Assembly: GCA_015259305.1 (NCBI GenBank)
Contig: JABZGO010000077.1
Coordinates: 1 to 7,899 of the forward strand
Source of the DNA: Alloprevotella tannerae
GTDB lineage: Bacteria > Bacteroidota > Bacteroidia > Bacteroidales > Bacteroidaceae
DNA length: 7,899 nt
Direction: 5' to 3'
Shown: positions 5,890 through 7,899 of the stretch, piece by piece
How the letters are laid out: every line of letters starts with the position of its first letter
How positions within the stretch are numbered: position 1 is the first letter of the stretch
The notes under the pieces: model-generated
Database searches by the model: none
What the model was told of the DNA's origin: nothing
What the model saw: the letters and a program-made list of their open reading frames with translations, nothing else
Position numbers and translations under genes: made by a program

Positions 5890-7173
5890 TTATTTTTTCG
5901 CCTTGTTTTTTTGTATCTTATACACCTGTTCTTTTGCTTCTTTCAAAAGTCCTATGGTAAATGAATCATCCGTCAGTTGTGCTAATTCATCCAATGCCTT
6001 TGCGCAAATTTCCCGCTCGTTTTGCGACAAGTTTTGCGCATTGTCCTTACAGAGCGACAATAAGCGGTTGGCCAATGTCGGGCGCAGATAGCCGTTGCTT
6101 TGGAATGCCCTGCGCAAGCCCTCAAAATTCGACAAGAAATCCTCAGCACTCATTCCCGCAGCCTCCGCTTCATCGTCGAAAGGGAAGTTTTCGCTGAAAG
6201 AGACAACGTCACTGCCATTTCTTTTCTGCAACTTTTGCGCCAAATTGTTAATCTTGTCGGCCAGCGCATTGATCTCTTTTTCGCGCCGCTTCCGTTCTGC
6301 AGGCGAGAGTTTCGATGCTTCATTCCCAAAGGCCGTAGTCAACTCTCCCAATCTTGTGGATAAGCGCTCCAAAGTTTCCATAGCGCCTCGGTCAATGGCA
6401 AGTTCGCCCAGTTGCCTACCCCATTGTGTCCAGCCGTCCACTTGTTCAGCCTCTTTCGTAGCGTCAGCTTCGGCGCGGCTTCGCTTTTCTTGTTCGAGCA
6501 CATCCGGACGCATAGAATGTATGAAGCAAATACGCCCCTCGATCGTCCCGGTTTCCGGACGCTTTGCCCATTCTATCGCGTAAGCATAGCGCAGTTTTGT
6601 ATCGACATTATCGTCCTTAGTAAGGATCAGCACGTTATCCTGCAAACTATTGCCCAACGTAAAACTCCGCTCGTAGTCTTTTCCGTAATCGAAAAGATAT
6701 CGTCCTGCACTCGAAAACGCAACGTTGCCCGGTATTACTGTAATACCACCGCCCTTGACCTTCACTTTCGGAATCTTAACAAAGATATCATTAGCGCCCG
6801 TAGTGGCTCTAAACTCGCCCTTTTTGGTTTTTACAGGTGTGCCACTCGCATCCTTGCGAAAAGATTTAGTTGCCGTGTAGCGATCTTGCTCATAGGCGGT
6901 GTAAATCTCGTCCAGCCATTTCTGTTGTTTCCCTTTCAAGCTGAAAGCATAGATTTCCACGCCCCTATCGTCCGATCCGGCAGCCTCCACGCGGTAATCC
7001 ACGATGCGCGGCGGCAGAACCGACTTCTTGGCCGTCTTACCGGCATTCTCCTTCACCTTACTGACAAAGTCGCGGAGCGCCTTATTGAAGCGTTGCTGCG
7101 CCTGTAGCGTCGCCGGCGTCAGGAGTGCTGCGACCAAGCAGGCCGACATAAATTTTGATCTCATAGTCTTCAT
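5890..7173 (-). CDS. Exported protein of unknown function
   Basis: I do not recognise this 427-residue protein. It has a signal peptide (MKTMRSKFMSACLVAALLTP, cleavage probably after LQA at 25), so it is predicted to be periplasmic or anchored outside the inner membrane; there is no lipobox Cys. Residues 28-50 are basic and helical. Residues 55-225 look mixed and beta-rich, with a Lys/Gly segment KVKVKGGGITVIPGN at 136-150. Residues 225-320 are highly charged and helical, probably coiled coil (EKRSRAEADATKEAEQ, RLSTRLGELTTAF, KEINALADKINNLAQKLQKR). An acidic segment follows at 331-345, then a helical C-terminus ending in KNKAKK. No catalytic motif is visible. It starts 21 bp after the stop of the anti-sigma-like gene, with a weak AAGG ribosome site 6 nt before the ATG, so the two form an operon. 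That context suggests an envelope or stress-related role, which is inference. Downstream lies a strong hairpin. Confidence 0.88.
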   Translation of the reverse strand: MKTMRSKFMSACLVAALLTPATLQAQQRFNKALRDFVSKVKENAGKTAKKSVLPPRIVDYRVEAAGSDDRGVEIYAFSLKGKQQKWLDEIYTAYEQDRYTATKSFRKDASGTPVKTKKGEFRATTGANDIFVKIPKVKVKGGGITVIPGNVAFSSAGRYLFDYGKDYERSFTLGNSLQDNVLILTKDDNVDTKLRYAYAIEWAKRPETGTIEGRICFIHSMRPDVLEQEKRSRAEADATKEAEQVDGWTQWGRQLGELAIDRGAMETLERLSTRLGELTTAFGNEASKLSPAERKRREKEINALADKINNLAQKLQKRNGSDVVSFSENFPFDDEAEAAGMSAEDFLSNFEGLRRAFQSNGYLRPTLANRLLSLCKDNAQNLSQNEREICAKALDELAQLTDDSFTIGLLKEAKEQVYKIQKNKAKK

Positions 7174-7194
7174 TGCCTTGTTTTGTATAAATAA

Positions 7195-7899
7195 TTAAGG
7201 AGTAATAGAATTGGCATCCGACGCATCCGCGGTTGTCGTCGAAGGTTTATCCTCCCAGTAAATAGCATCGTTGAGTGCAGAGACGGCCGTCTTATTGGCG
7301 TTCTCTTCCTTCGCCCAAGCCCTCACTTGCTCCAACCGATCTTTCGCCTCATAATCGAGGAGCGCCAACGCGTTTTGCATCGCGATGACTTTCAGCTGCA
7401 TATCCACTTGCTGCTCTTGATCTGCCTGCTCATCGTTGTCCGCGTCGTGTCGCGCAACTTTGGTTTTCGGTCGCGACCGCAGCGGCTGACTTTCCGACGG
7501 CTCAACTTCCGGTGCCACCTGTGCAGAGATAGCGGGGCGAGTGGCTGCAATCGGAGCAGCGGGCATCGGCCGTTGATCCACTTCGCTTGAAGGTGACAAG
7601 AGGAAAGCAAAGCCGACCACTGCGGCAGCCGCTCCGCTCAAGCCTAACGACAAGAAACGCGTCCGTCGACCTGGCTTTTTCGGTGCTGCAAGGGACACCG
7701 GCGCTTCGCTTTGTTGCGGCATGCCCGCATCAAAATAAGCAAACATCTCCCGATAGTCGGCCCATTTTTCGGGCACATTCGGCTGCCGGAAGAAAGCGCC
7801 CAACTGCTGCTCCTCTTCGCGCGATGTTTCGCCCGCCATAAAGCGCGCCAGCAAGCGCTCAACGTCGACTTCCGACAGTACAGAGGGTGAATATGTGGC
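7195..7899 (-). CDS. Membrane-anchored anti-sigma-factor-like protein, 5' end outside the window
   Basis: The frame is open to the window edge: 234 residues are visible and the N-terminus is missing. An in-frame TTG at 7854 is a poor start because the family-like motif VERLLARFMAGETS begins before it, and no ATG or GTG occurs upstream inside the window. The N-terminal part (ETSREEEQQLGAFFRQ, then YREMFAYFDAGM) follows a pattern often seen in small Bacteroidetes proteins encoded just after ECF sigma factors, where the cytoplasmic part is thought to hold the sigma factor. One membrane segment follows a basic KKPGRRTR stretch (FLSLGLSGAAAAVVGFAFLL, about 7594-7656). The C-terminal 130 residues should be periplasmic: a low-complexity Pro/Ser/Arg part, then a Gln-rich helical part (LKVIAMQNALALLDYEAKDR) with an acidic, Thr/Ser-rich end. 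The anti-sigma role is inferred from layout and motif only; no zinc-binding HxxxCxxC motif is present. It leads a two-gene transcript with the exported protein. Confidence 0.82.
   Translation of the reverse strand, partial: ATYSPSVLSEVDVERLLARFMAGETSREEEQQLGAFFRQPNVPEKWADYREMFAYFDAGMPQQSEAPVSLAAPKKPGRRTRFLSLGLSGAAAAVVGFAFLLSPSSEVDQRPMPAAPIAATRPAISAQVAPEVEPSESQPLRSRPKTKVARHDADNDEQADQEQQVDMQLKVIAMQNALALLDYEAKDRLEQVRAWAKEENANKTAVSALNDAIYWEDKPSTTTADASDANSITP

Noticed and set aside
6412..7107. Plus-strand open frame of 231 codons within the exported-protein gene
   Set aside because: It lies wholly antisense to a gene with a signal peptide and good operon context, and its product is rich in Cys, Arg and Phe with no recognisable motif.
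7852..7854. TTG as start of the anti-sigma-like protein
   Set aside because: The frame is open upstream to the window edge and the residues VERL before it fit the family motif, so the gene more probably starts outside the window.

Overview
The window looks like a chromosomal segment of an oral or gut Bacteroidales bacterium of the Porphyromonas/Tannerella type, with mid-range GC. The evidence is: ftsZ followed directly by a yqeY-type gene, as in Bacteroidales division clusters; an FtsZ C-terminal region in the Bacteroidetes style rather than the proteobacterial DIPxFL type; a TAnnTTTG promoter element; weak or absent Shine-Dalgarno sequences; and two exported proteins with C-termini like type IX secretion (T9SS) type A sorting domains. 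The genus assignment is inference.

Layout: 45-1805 (+) holds ftsZ and a GatB/YqeY-domain gene, closed by a perfect 14-bp hairpin at 1881-1912 that also lies downstream of the convergent next gene. 1961-3358 (-) encodes a secreted protein with about eleven 21-residue leucine-rich repeats. 3359-4023 is a 665-bp intergenic region between divergent genes. It contains phased A-tracts, one good Bacteroidetes promoter (3814-3840), and a leader of about 180 nt with two strong hairpins. 4024-5487 (+) encodes a secreted GLUG-motif beta-helix protein with a T9SS-like C-terminus. 5488-5889 is a gap rich in hairpins. 5890-7899 (-) is a two-gene operon read leftward: a membrane-anchored protein resembling Bacteroidetes ECF anti-sigma factors (5' end outside the window), then an exported helical protein of unknown function. 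A strong hairpin at 5802-5849 closes it.

How they work together: ftsZ belongs to the division cluster and yqeY is a conserved passenger. The LRR and GLUG proteins are probable surface or secreted proteins transcribed away from each other. The two-gene operon at the right edge may be the downstream part of an ECF sigma/anti-sigma locus; the sigma gene would lie beyond position 7899. No mobile element, CRISPR array, tRNA or rRNA was seen. The least explained elements are the structured GLUG leader, the nested hairpin after that gene, and the exported partner of the anti-sigma-like protein.
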